NCBI GenBank assembly: GCA_040839025.1
Contig: JBFPJN010000002.1
Span: forward strand, 392,001 to 456,000
DNA from: Alphaproteobacteria bacterium LSUCC0719
Lineage (GTDB): Bacteria > Pseudomonadota > Alphaproteobacteria > Puniceispirillales > Puniceispirillaceae
Length of the DNA: 64,000 bases
Reading direction: 5' to 3'
Of this stretch, positions 9,749-17,243 are shown piece by piece. Position numbers and translations under genes: made by a program. Below the pieces are notes generated by a model. The model had not been told where the DNA came from. It was given only the letters and a program-made list of their open reading frames with translations, and ran no database searches. Within the stretch, counting starts at the first letter, position 1, and the number at the start of each line of letters is the position of its first letter.

Positions 9749-10609
9749 ATGATGAAATTCCTCACCACCCTTGCGGCCACCAGCCTTGTATCGGCCAGCT
9801 TGTTATGTGCGCCGGTCATGGCGCAGACCCCGGACCGCATCGCCGTTGGCACACTCAATGGCGAGACGATCTGGCTTGACGAGATCATGGCCGTCGCCCA
9901 GACGCTGCCGCCGGAATATCGCGAGGGCGGTCTTGCCAACCTGTATTCCCAGCTTGTCGACGAGGTCGCGAACGCACGGCTTGCCGCGGCGGCAGGCCGC
10001 GACAGCGGCCTTGACCAGCAGGATGTTGTGGCCAACGCGATGGCGCTTGCCGCCAATCGGGTTCTGGCAGAAGCCTATTTCACCGAGCAGGTGTCGGCGC
10101 TGATCACCGAGGATACGATCCAGAATGCCTATGACATTTTTGTTGCAGACACCGCGTCGCGCGAAACGGTCAAGGCGGCCCATATCCTTGTCGAAACCGA
10201 GGATCAGGCCAAGGATATCATCACCCAGCTGAATGACGGTGCCGATTTTGCCACGCTGGCGCGCGAGAAATCCACCGGCCCAAGTGGCCCGAACGGGGGT
10301 GAGCTTGGCAGTTTTGGACGGGGGCAAATGGTCCCGGCCTTTGAAAACGCCGCCTTCGGAATGCCGGTCGGCAGCTATTCCGCCGCCCCCGTACAGACAC
10401 AGTTTGGCTGGCATGTCATTCAGGTCAGCGACAAGAGCATCGCGCCGGCCCCGACACTCGACCAGATGCGTGAACAGATCACCTCCAACCTGTCGCGGCA
10501 GAGTTTTGCGCGGGTTGTTGAAACGCTTCGTGCCAGCGCCACCGTCGAGGTACGCCCCTATGACGATGTGCTGGCCGAGGCGCAATCGGCGGCCCCTTCC
10601 CAGCAATGA
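9749..10609 (+). CDS. Parvulin-type peptidyl-prolyl cis-trans isomerase, exported
   Basis: A 286-residue periplasmic foldase of the PpiC/SurA-like family. Residues 1-26 are a Sec signal peptide ending VMA-Q. A helical N-terminal segment follows, and a rotamase domain (about 130-225) shows VKAAHILVETEDQAKDI, GGELGSFGRGQMVPAFENA and QFGWHVIQVSD. The start is the first of two adjacent ATGs after an AAGGA ribosome-binding site. The stop overlaps the argJ start as ATGA. The family assists outer-membrane protein folding; a role next to secA is thematically fitting, but no functional link is proven. Confidence 0.88.
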   Translation: MMKFLTTLAATSLVSASLLCAPVMAQTPDRIAVGTLNGETIWLDEIMAVAQTLPPEYREGGLANLYSQLVDEVANARLAAAAGRDSGLDQQDVVANAMALAANRVLAEAYFTEQVSALITEDTIQNAYDIFVADTASRETVKAAHILVETEDQAKDIITQLNDGADFATLAREKSTGPSGPNGGELGSFGRGQMVPAFENAAFGMPVGSYSAAPVQTQFGWHVIQVSDKSIAPAPTLDQMREQITSNLSRQSFARVVETLRASATVEVRPYDDVLAEAQSAAPSQQ

Positions 10610-11832
10610 CCGTTTCACCACTTGCCCCGGCCAGCTTTCCGGACATCCCGGCGGTCGCCGGACTGACGCTGGCAACCGCCGCATCGGGACTGAAATATAC
10701 CGGTCGCGATGACATGCTGCTGATGCAGGTTGGCGACGGCGCGACAATGGCCGGCGTCTTTACCCGATCGGACGCCGCAGCGGCACCGGTGATCTGGAGC
10801 CGCAAAATTCTGGCCACACAGGCCGGCAGTCTGCGTGCCGTCCTGGTCAATGCCGGCAACGCCAACGCCTTTACCGGATCGGCGGGCATGACAGCTGTCG
10901 AGGACAGCTGTCGCGGTCTGGCAGCACAGCTTGGCTGCGATGCGCGGCAGGTCCTGATGGCGTCAACAGGGGTCATTGGCGAACCGCTTGATGTGGCGGT
11001 GCTGGCAGCGCAATTCACAACGCTGTGCAGCGGCACTGCAGACTGGCAGGGCGCAGCACACGCCATCATGACGACAGACACGTTTGCCAAGGGGGCCTGC
11101 GCCAGCGCCACAATAGACGGGGTGCCCGTCACCATCGCCGGCATTGCCAAGGGATCCGGCATGATTGCCCCGAACATGGCAACGATGCTTGGCTTTGTCG
11201 CCACCGACGCAACCCTGCCGCAAGAGGTGCTGTCAGACCTTCTGACCAGCGCCACCCGGAAAAGCTTCAATGCCATCACGGTCGACAGCGACACATCGAC
11301 CAATGACACTGTTATCCTGATTGCCACCGGCGACGCCGCCAACCAGCCTGTTGGCGCCGCTGATGATCCGCGTCTTGACGAGTTTCGCCGCGCACTCGAT
11401 ACGGTGATGCAGGATCTGGCACAGCAGATCGTCCGTGACGGCGAAGGCGCAACGAAATTCATCACCGTCACCATTACCGGCGCGACCGACAACCAGATGG
11501 CGCATCAGATAGGCATGAGCATCGCCAACTCGCCGCTGGTGAAAACCGCGATTGCCGGCGAGGATGCCAATTGGGGGCGGATTGTCATGGCAGTCGGCAA
11601 GGTCGGTGCGGGACTGGACCAGTCACGCATTGGCGTGGCGATTGGCGGCATCCAGATTGCCGCTGACGGAGCCAGGGTCGAGGATTATGACGAGACACCT
11701 GTCGCCGCGCATATGAAAGGCGACATGATCGATATCGATGTGTCTGTTGGACAGGGTACAGGCGCGGCACGGATCTGGACCTGCGATCTCACCCATGGCT
11801 ATATCGCGATCAATGCCGACTACCGCAGTTGA
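10606..11832 (+). CDS. argJ: Bifunctional glutamate N-acetyltransferase / N-acetylornithine acetyltransferase
   Basis: ArgJ recycles the acetyl group in arginine synthesis, making ornithine from N-acetylornithine. The 408-residue precursor holds the self-cleavage and nucleophile region KGSGMIAPNMATMLGF, where the Thr of the ATML motif becomes the N-terminal nucleophile of the beta chain. Upstream is the oxyanion-hole block VNAGNANAFTG, and AIAGEDANWGRI lies toward the C-terminus. It is translationally coupled to the upstream isomerase. argF and argD, which complete the pathway, are in a separate operon near 60-62 kb. Confidence 0.95.
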   Translation: MTVSPLAPASFPDIPAVAGLTLATAASGLKYTGRDDMLLMQVGDGATMAGVFTRSDAAAAPVIWSRKILATQAGSLRAVLVNAGNANAFTGSAGMTAVEDSCRGLAAQLGCDARQVLMASTGVIGEPLDVAVLAAQFTTLCSGTADWQGAAHAIMTTDTFAKGACASATIDGVPVTIAGIAKGSGMIAPNMATMLGFVATDATLPQEVLSDLLTSATRKSFNAITVDSDTSTNDTVILIATGDAANQPVGAADDPRLDEFRRALDTVMQDLAQQIVRDGEGATKFITVTITGATDNQMAHQIGMSIANSPLVKTAIAGEDANWGRIVMAVGKVGAGLDQSRIGVAIGGIQIAADGARVEDYDETPVAAHMKGDMIDIDVSVGQGTGAARIWTCDLTHGYIAINADYRS

Positions 11833-11836
11833 GACA

Positions 11837-12259
11837 ATGCAGGGCGCCGGAAGCGCGCATCCTGTCGTTCTGGTCAGCGCCGTGGCGTTGATCGATGCCG
11901 ACGGACGGGTTCTGCTGGCACGCCGGCCTGCCGGTAAATCAATGGCGGGGCTGTGGGAGTTTCCCGGCGGCAAGATCGAGCCCGGCGAGACCCCCGAGGC
12001 CGCGCTGATCCGCGAACTTGGCGAGGAGCTTGGCATCGACACCGCTGAATCCTGCCTGGCACCGCTCAGCTTTGCCAGCCATGCCTATGAGGATTTCCAC
12101 CTGCTGATGCTGGTCTATGTCTGCCGCAAATGGAAGGGGACGCCGCGCCAGCTTGAAGGCAACGAGTTGGCCTGGGTCAGGCCGGCACGTCTTCGCGATT
12201 ATGACATGCCGCCTGCCGACCTGCCGCTGATCCCGGTGCTTCAGGACCTGTTGATGTAG
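11837..12259 (+). CDS. mutT: Nudix hydrolase, MutT-like 8-oxo-dGTP diphosphatase
   Basis: Removes oxidised dGTP from the nucleotide pool. The Nudix box is complete and canonical: GGKIEPGETPEAALIRELGEE. The flanking LARRPAGKSMAGLWEFPGG is typical of MutT. From the ATG at 11837 the protein has 140 residues, usual for MutT. An ATG at 11813 that overlaps argJ is also possible, and neither has a convincing ribosome-binding site. It follows argJ by four bases and converges on the methyltransferase gene. Confidence 0.88.
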   Translation: MQGAGSAHPVVLVSAVALIDADGRVLLARRPAGKSMAGLWEFPGGKIEPGETPEAALIRELGEELGIDTAESCLAPLSFASHAYEDFHLLMLVYVCRKWKGTPRQLEGNELAWVRPARLRDYDMPPADLPLIPVLQDLLM

Positions 12260-12263
12260 ATTG

Positions 12264-13187
12264 TCAGGCTTCGGGGTCCTGTTCCTCGGGATCCTGTTCG
12301 GACGCGCCAAGCGTATCGGCAAGCCGGTGCGCCGCGCTGCCGGGGCGAAGCGGCGTCTGCTGGCTTTCATGCGGTGCCCATCCTGTCAGGGTGATGATCT
12401 CGAAACTGGCAGATATGCGACCGTCCGGCGTGGCAAACCGGTCATGATAGATTTCCGCCGCCCGCATAAACAGCCGCCGCCTGTCGGGTGTACGGCTGCG
12501 GGCGAGAAGCGCGTTCTGTTCACCCATGCCCCGCAGATCGGCCATCAATCTGAACATATCCGGATAGGTGATGGTCAGCCTGTCAGAATCGGCAACCGGC
12601 AACGCCAGCCCGGCACGGCCAAGCAGACCGCCAACATCACGAATGTCGGCCATCGGCGCTGTCCGCGGGTTGGCACCGCCGGCAAGTTCCTGCTCGGCTT
12701 CCAGAAGCACGCCCCGCAATTCGGTCAATGTCGTGCCGCCAAGAAGGCTGACAAGACACAGTCCATCCGGTTTCAACAGCCGCCGGATCTGCGCCATGAC
12801 GCCCGGCAGATCATCGATCCAATGCAAGAGCAGACAGGAAAAGACGGCATCGAAACTGCCGGCGGCGAATGGCAGGCTGTCATATTCGACAGCCACCGGT
12901 GGGCCGACATCCGCAGCCCTGCCGGCAAAGACAGGGGACGGGTCCGCCTGAACCACCCGGCCAACCTTGCCGGTCTGCGCAAAGGTGCGGGTCAGCATTC
13001 CATCATGACAGCCGAAATCGAGACAAAGCGGGAAGTCACGCCGCATCAGCGCCAGCCGGTCGGCCATCCTGAGCGCCGCCTCGCGTTTGAGAAAATCAAA
13101 ATCGGCAAAATGTGGCGCGGCGCGACTGCGGTTCCGGCGCTGGGCGGCGCTGTCAAACAAGCGCGGGATGGTCGGTGCCTCATTCAT
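12264..13187 (-). CDS. SAM-dependent methyltransferase, BioC / NDUFAF5-like
   Basis: A 307-residue class I methyltransferase. The start MNEAPTIPRLFDSAAQRRNRSRA resembles NDUFAF5/BioC proteins. A Rossmann SAM site follows (LCLDFGCHDGMLTRTFA), then VVQADPSPVFA and the acidic-hydrophobic LPFAAGSFDAVFSCLLLHWIDDLPG. In eukaryotic mitochondria the NDUFAF5 relative modifies a complex I subunit, while BioC methylates malonyl-ACP for biotin. The neighbourhood (mutT, comF) does not choose between them. The C-terminal tail repeats DPEEQDPEA. Thirteen further upstream codons are open but not family-like. Confidence 0.8.
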   Translation of the reverse strand: MNEAPTIPRLFDSAAQRRNRSRAAPHFADFDFLKREAALRMADRLALMRRDFPLCLDFGCHDGMLTRTFAQTGKVGRVVQADPSPVFAGRAADVGPPVAVEYDSLPFAAGSFDAVFSCLLLHWIDDLPGVMAQIRRLLKPDGLCLVSLLGGTTLTELRGVLLEAEQELAGGANPRTAPMADIRDVGGLLGRAGLALPVADSDRLTITYPDMFRLMADLRGMGEQNALLARSRTPDRRRLFMRAAEIYHDRFATPDGRISASFEIITLTGWAPHESQQTPLRPGSAAHRLADTLGASEQDPEEQDPEA

Positions 13188-13243
13188 GATGCGCGCACAA
13201 TCACCGATGGCGGCCCTGCAGGGCAAGTGAAAATGAACCCTTC

Positions 13244-13260
13244 TTAAGGATATCTTTACC
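13244..13260. promoter_or_regulatory. CtrA-like box between the methyltransferase gene and comF
   Basis: The sequence reads TTAA, seven bases, TTTACC. This differs at one position from the CtrA consensus TTAA-N7-TTAACC. It lies 26 bp before the comF start. In several alphaproteobacteria CtrA controls competence genes including comF, which makes the location meaningful, but a single near-match can occur by chance. Confidence 0.3.
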
Positions 13261-13285
13261 AGACCCCGACTAGGCTGCGCGGATC

Positions 13286-14044
13286 ATGGGCAGGCCCACA
13301 GATATGCCAGCGGCATTGACCGCCGCCACAAGGCAGCTGGCAACATTGCTGCTGCCGCATCAATGCGTGCTGTGTCGACAGTTTGCCGACACGACCGGTT
13401 TGTGCGCATCCTGCTGGGACGGGCTGACCCCGATTTCCGCACCGATATGCGCACGCTGCGGATTGCCGCTTGGACATACCCTTGCCGACCCTTTCTGCGC
13501 CGGCTGCTGGACCGACCCGCCACCCCTGGCCGCCATCCGGGCCTGTTTCCATTATGCCGACAGCGCCCGCGACCTGATACTTCATTACAAGCATGGTGAC
13601 AGATTGCAGCTGACCCCCCTTCTGGCACGGCTTGGCGCACGGCTGTTCATGGAACTTGCCACCGATACCAGCCTGATCATTCCAGTGCCGCTGCACCGGC
13701 GGCGCTATTTCCGGCGCCGATACAATCAGGCCGCAGAATGGGCGCGCTGTCTGTGCCGTCATACCGGCACCGGTCATTTTGCCCCCGACATACTGGTCCG
13801 GCAGCGGGCAACACGAACCCAGGGCGGACTCAGCCGGAACCAGAGACAGCGCAATATTGCCGGCGCTTTTGCCGTACCGCCGGATTTGGTTTCACGCCTG
13901 CGCGGCAGACCGGTCATGTTGGTTGACGATGTGATGACAACAGGCGCCACACTGAACGAGGCCGCCCGTCGCCTGACCAACGCCGGCAGCGGACCTGTAT
14001 CGGCGCTTGTGCTGGCCCGTGTGACGGGGCTGTCCGGCGCTTGA
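13286..14044 (+). CDS. comF: ComF family protein (phosphoribosyltransferase fold)
   Basis: A 252-residue ComF/GntX protein, involved in DNA uptake or processing during transformation in characterised species. The N-terminus has two zinc-ribbon modules (CVLCRQFADTTGLCASCW and CARCGLPL...FCAGCW). The rest is a type I phosphoribosyltransferase domain with the PRPP-binding loop VMLVDDVMTTGATLNEA near residue 215. Two starts, 13286 and 13304, are possible. It is divergent from the methyltransferase gene and is followed 34 bp later by grxC. Confidence 0.88.
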   Translation: MGRPTDMPAALTAATRQLATLLLPHQCVLCRQFADTTGLCASCWDGLTPISAPICARCGLPLGHTLADPFCAGCWTDPPPLAAIRACFHYADSARDLILHYKHGDRLQLTPLLARLGARLFMELATDTSLIIPVPLHRRRYFRRRYNQAAEWARCLCRHTGTGHFAPDILVRQRATRTQGGLSRNQRQRNIAGAFAVPPDLVSRLRGRPVMLVDDVMTTGATLNEAARRLTNAGSGPVSALVLARVTGLSGA

Positions 14045-14078
14045 TTTTCCCGGCGGGTGAACAGATATTCACCTCATC

Positions 14079-14384
14079 ATGGATAGCAATGCCATGACCA
14101 GTTCAACGATCGTGACGGATACCGAAATGCCGAGAGTCGAGATCTATACCGGGATGATGTGTGGCTACTGCGCGCGGGCGCTTCGGCTGCTGGACAGCAA
14201 GGAAGTCGTCTACAGGCAGATTGACGTCTCGATAAATTCAAAGCTGCGCGCCGAAATGCGCGAGCGCGCCGGCGGCCGCACGTCGGTACCGCAGATTTTC
14301 ATCGATGACACGCATGTCGGAGGATGTCAGGAGTTGTATGAACTCGAACAGGCTGGCAAGCTCGACAATCTGCTGGCGACATGA
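14079..14384 (+). CDS. grxC: Glutaredoxin 3
   Basis: A glutathione-dependent thiol-disulfide oxidoreductase of up to 101 residues. The dithiol active site is CGYC (residues 28-31), with the cis-proline loop TSVPQIFIDDTHVGG that binds glutathione. The ATG at 14127 (MPRVEIYTG) would give the usual GrxC N-terminus; the first 16 residues are not conserved in the family, so the true start may be there. The stop overlaps the next gene as ATGA, coupling it to a nitrilase-family amidase likely acting on deaminated glutathione. Confidence 0.92.
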   Translation: MDSNAMTSSTIVTDTEMPRVEIYTGMMCGYCARALRLLDSKEVVYRQIDVSINSKLRAEMRERAGGRTSVPQIFIDDTHVGGCQELYELEQAGKLDNLLAT

Positions 14385-15241
14385 CCGGCACCGCGGTCGA
14401 TCAGCTTCGTGTTGCGGCGCTGCAATATTGCGCTGCCGGTACAGCAGATGAAACGCTGGCCCGACTGGTCCCGATGATCGACAGGGCGGCCAGGGCCGGG
14501 GCCGGTCTGATCTGCCTTCCCGAGGCCGCCACCTTTCTTGCCGCCTCGCGCGAGGCGCTGCAGACCGAGGCCGAATGGGAGGATAACAGCCCGTCGCTGG
14601 CAAAGCTGGCGGACGCCGCCGGTAGGCATGCGGTCGATCTTCTTGTCGGATCTGTTTTCGTCCGTCGCCGTCAGGATTCGCGGATCGTGAACAGGTCGGT
14701 CCTGATCGGCGGCGACGGCACAATCCGCGCCACCTATGACAAAATCCACATGTTTGATGCCGATGTCGGAGACGGCAGGCGCTATCGCGAATCGGACCAT
14801 TTCGCCGCTGGTGACAGAATGAAACTGAGCGAAAGCGGCGGTGTCGGGCTTGGTCTGACGATCTGCTATGACGTCCGTTTTCCGCATCTCTATCGCGCCC
14901 TTGCCAGGGCTGGTGCCAGCGTGATCACGGTCCCGGCCGCCTTCACCTTTCCGAGCGGCAAGGCACATTGGCATGTGCTGTTGCGGTCCCGCGCCATTGA
15001 AACGGGAAGCTTTATCATCGCGCCGGCGCAATGCGGCACCCATGCCGATGGACGGCGCACCTATGGCCATGCGCTGATCATCTCGCCTTGGGGCGAGATC
15101 CTTGCCGAAGCCGCGAGCGATGATGAAAATGCCGCTGCTGACGGCAATGACGCCATCATCCATGCCGATCTTGATATCGGTGCCGTAGACCGCGCACGCC
15201 GCGCCATACCGTCATTGCATACGGATTCTGACTTCACCTGA
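14381..15241 (+). CDS. Carbon-nitrogen hydrolase, Nit1-like (probable deaminated glutathione amidase)
   Basis: A 286-residue nitrilase-superfamily amidase. The catalytic triad is visible: E48 (LPEAATF), K121 (YDKIHMFD) and C162 (ICYDVRFPHLY). The YDKIHMFD and CYDVRFPHLYR blocks match the Nit1/YafV-like group, which repairs deaminated glutathione produced by transaminase side reactions. The overlap with the glutaredoxin gene supports a glutathione-related role. This specificity is inferred from family and context; omega-amidase activity on other substrates remains possible. It converges on accA. Confidence 0.87.
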   Translation: MTGTAVDQLRVAALQYCAAGTADETLARLVPMIDRAARAGAGLICLPEAATFLAASREALQTEAEWEDNSPSLAKLADAAGRHAVDLLVGSVFVRRRQDSRIVNRSVLIGGDGTIRATYDKIHMFDADVGDGRRYRESDHFAAGDRMKLSESGGVGLGLTICYDVRFPHLYRALARAGASVITVPAAFTFPSGKAHWHVLLRSRAIETGSFIIAPAQCGTHADGRRTYGHALIISPWGEILAEAASDDENAAADGNDAIIHADLDIGAVDRARRAIPSLHTDSDFT

Positions 15242-15291
15242 GACCGGTGATGTTCCAGGCTGGTGGATGACGCCCGTTGCGGCGCGACAGG

Positions 15292-16254
15292 TCAGCTGTC
15301 GCCCATGGCCAGATATTTGGCTGCCCGGTCAGCGATCAATGCCTCACGATCCATCTGCTGAAGGTCGCGCAGCTGGGCAAAACAGGCATCGCCAAGGCTG
15401 GCAATCGCCGCTGTCTGATCGCGATGCGCACCACCAAGGGGTTCCGGAACTATGGCATCAACGACGCCGAGTTCCTTCATATGCGCAGAGGTGATCCGCA
15501 ACGCCTCGGCAGCCTCCTTGGCGTGATCGCCGCTCCGCCACAGGATCGATGCACATCCTTCCGGCGAAATCACCGAATAGATGGCATGTTCGAACATGAC
15601 GACGCGGTTGCCGGTTGCCAGCGCGATGGCACCGCCGGACCCGCCTTCGCCGATGATGCTAGCCACCATCGGGGTCGGCAGCCGCAAACAGGACCGGATG
15701 GCAGTGGCGATGGCTTCGGCCTGGCCGCGTTCCTCGGCACCGCGCCCCGGATAGGCCCCCGCCGTATCGACAAAGCTCAGCACCGGCAGCCCAAATCGCC
15801 CGGCAAGTTCCATCAGACGCGTCGCCTTGCGATAGCCTTCGGGCCGCGCCATGCCGAAATTGCGCTTGATCCGCTCTTCGGTGCTGCTTCCCTTTTCAGT
15901 TCCCATGACCATCACAGCCTGACCCCGGAACCGCGCCATACCACCGATAACGGCATAATCCTCGGCATAGTTGCGATCGCCGGCAAGCGGCGTGAAATCT
16001 TCGCAAAGCTGGTTGATAATGGCACTGACGCGCGGCCGGTCCGGATGTCGCGCCACCTGTACCTTTTCCCAGGGATCAAGCTTCTCATAGGTCTGTTTCA
16101 GTTCGCGCTCGATACGGGTCTGCAGCTTGCCGATCTCATCGGCGATGTTGATGCTGCCGTCCGAACTCATATGGCGGAGTTCCTCGACCTTGCCTTCAAG
16201 GGCGGCTATCGGCTTTTCGAAATCCAGAAAATGGCGCATGACGTCCTGTCGCAT
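15292..16254 (-). CDS. accA: Acetyl-CoA carboxylase carboxyltransferase subunit alpha
   Basis: Transfers the carboxyl group from biotin to acetyl-CoA together with AccD, the first step of fatty acid synthesis. The 320-residue protein starts RHFLDFEKPIAALEGKVEEL. It carries the helical N-terminal segment and the crotonase-like core with DTAGAYPGRGAEERGQAEAI, GEGGSGGAIALATGNRV and SVISPEGCASILWR. Length is normal. It is the last gene of a leftward run that begins at 19578, 49 bp after xerD. accD is not in the window. Confidence 0.96.
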   Translation of the reverse strand: MRQDVMRHFLDFEKPIAALEGKVEELRHMSSDGSINIADEIGKLQTRIERELKQTYEKLDPWEKVQVARHPDRPRVSAIINQLCEDFTPLAGDRNYAEDYAVIGGMARFRGQAVMVMGTEKGSSTEERIKRNFGMARPEGYRKATRLMELAGRFGLPVLSFVDTAGAYPGRGAEERGQAEAIATAIRSCLRLPTPMVASIIGEGGSGGAIALATGNRVVMFEHAIYSVISPEGCASILWRSGDHAKEAAEALRITSAHMKELGVVDAIVPEPLGGAHRDQTAAIASLGDACFAQLRDLQQMDREALIADRAAKYLAMGDS

Positions 16255-16303
16255 ATGGTTGCAGTGACCCCGAATTCGCGGAGCCGGTTAAAGGCTTGGC
16301 AGT

Positions 16304-17239
16304 TTAATCCTGTTGATTCGTGTTCGCAAGCGGGTGCGCCGCGGCAACCAGTCCGGCAAGCCGTTCCGGACGTGTTGCGGTATAGATCTGCGTTGTCGAA
16401 ATATCGGCATGGCCGAGAAGCGTTTGCAGACCGCGAAGATCAGCGCCGCGGTTCAGCATATGTGTGGCAAAGCTGTGCCGCACGACATGCGGGCTGACCC
16501 GGCGCGGATCAAGCCCGGCCGAAACCGCAAGCTCTTTCAGGGATGCCGCGAAATGCTGGCGCGACATATGCGTGTCGCCATCGGGAAACAGATAGGATGA
16601 GGTAACATGGGCCGCCATGGCGTCCCGCGCCTCAAGCCAGGATGCCACCGCGGCGCGCGCCGGCGCACCGAGAGCCACCAGCCGTTCACGTCCACCCTTG
16701 CCGGTGACGACAATGGTTGCAAGATCGCGCCGGAATTGATCAACCGGCAGCGACACCAGTTCCGACACCCGCAGACCGGTGGCGTAGAGAAGTTCAAGCA
16801 TAGCCGTCATGCGCCGTGCCTGGAGCTGATTCGGCACCTCGCGCGCGGCAAGGATCAGCGTCGCCATTTCAGCTTCCGACAGGCTTTTTGGCAGAGACGA
16901 CGGCTGTTTCGGGCTATCGATCCAGCGGCAGGGATTATCCGTGCGCATTCCTTCTTCCACCAGCCATCCCATCAGTTGACGCATTGCGCTGAGCCGCCGC
17001 GCCACCGATCGCGCCGCCAGTCCGGTCGCATGCCATTGCCCCAGAAGATCACGCAGGTCATCAGCCGAACAGGTCTCGAAGCGCCTGCCGCGTCTGGCAA
17101 GAAGATCATGACTTGCGGCAAGGTCGCGCCGATAGGCATCAAGGCTGTTTCTGGCCAGACCGCGATCGGCAGCCATCGCCTGCAGGAATTCGGTGACGAG
17201 GCGATCAGTCTTGGCGGGATTGGCGGCAGTCTTCACCAT
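16304..17239 (-). CDS. xerD: Tyrosine recombinase XerD
   Basis: Site-specific recombinase that resolves chromosome dimers at dif together with XerC. The 311-residue protein has an N-terminal SAM-like core-binding domain (about 10-95). The catalytic domain shows the family residues: ATGLRVSELVSL (first Arg), TGKGGRERLV (Lys), HVVRHSFATHML (His-x-x-Arg), LLGHADISTTQIYT (His and nucleophilic Tyr). The start at MVKTAANP was chosen because the 32 codons upstream overlap the preceding gene and encode a poly-proline stretch. It follows the 738-residue gene by four bases, so co-transcription is likely. Confidence 0.92.
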   Translation of the reverse strand: MVKTAANPAKTDRLVTEFLQAMAADRGLARNSLDAYRRDLAASHDLLARRGRRFETCSADDLRDLLGQWHATGLAARSVARRLSAMRQLMGWLVEEGMRTDNPCRWIDSPKQPSSLPKSLSEAEMATLILAAREVPNQLQARRMTAMLELLYATGLRVSELVSLPVDQFRRDLATIVVTGKGGRERLVALGAPARAAVASWLEARDAMAAHVTSSYLFPDGDTHMSRQHFAASLKELAVSAGLDPRRVSPHVVRHSFATHMLNRGADLRGLQTLLGHADISTTQIYTATRPERLAGLVAAAHPLANTNQQD

Positions 17240-17243
17240 CGGC

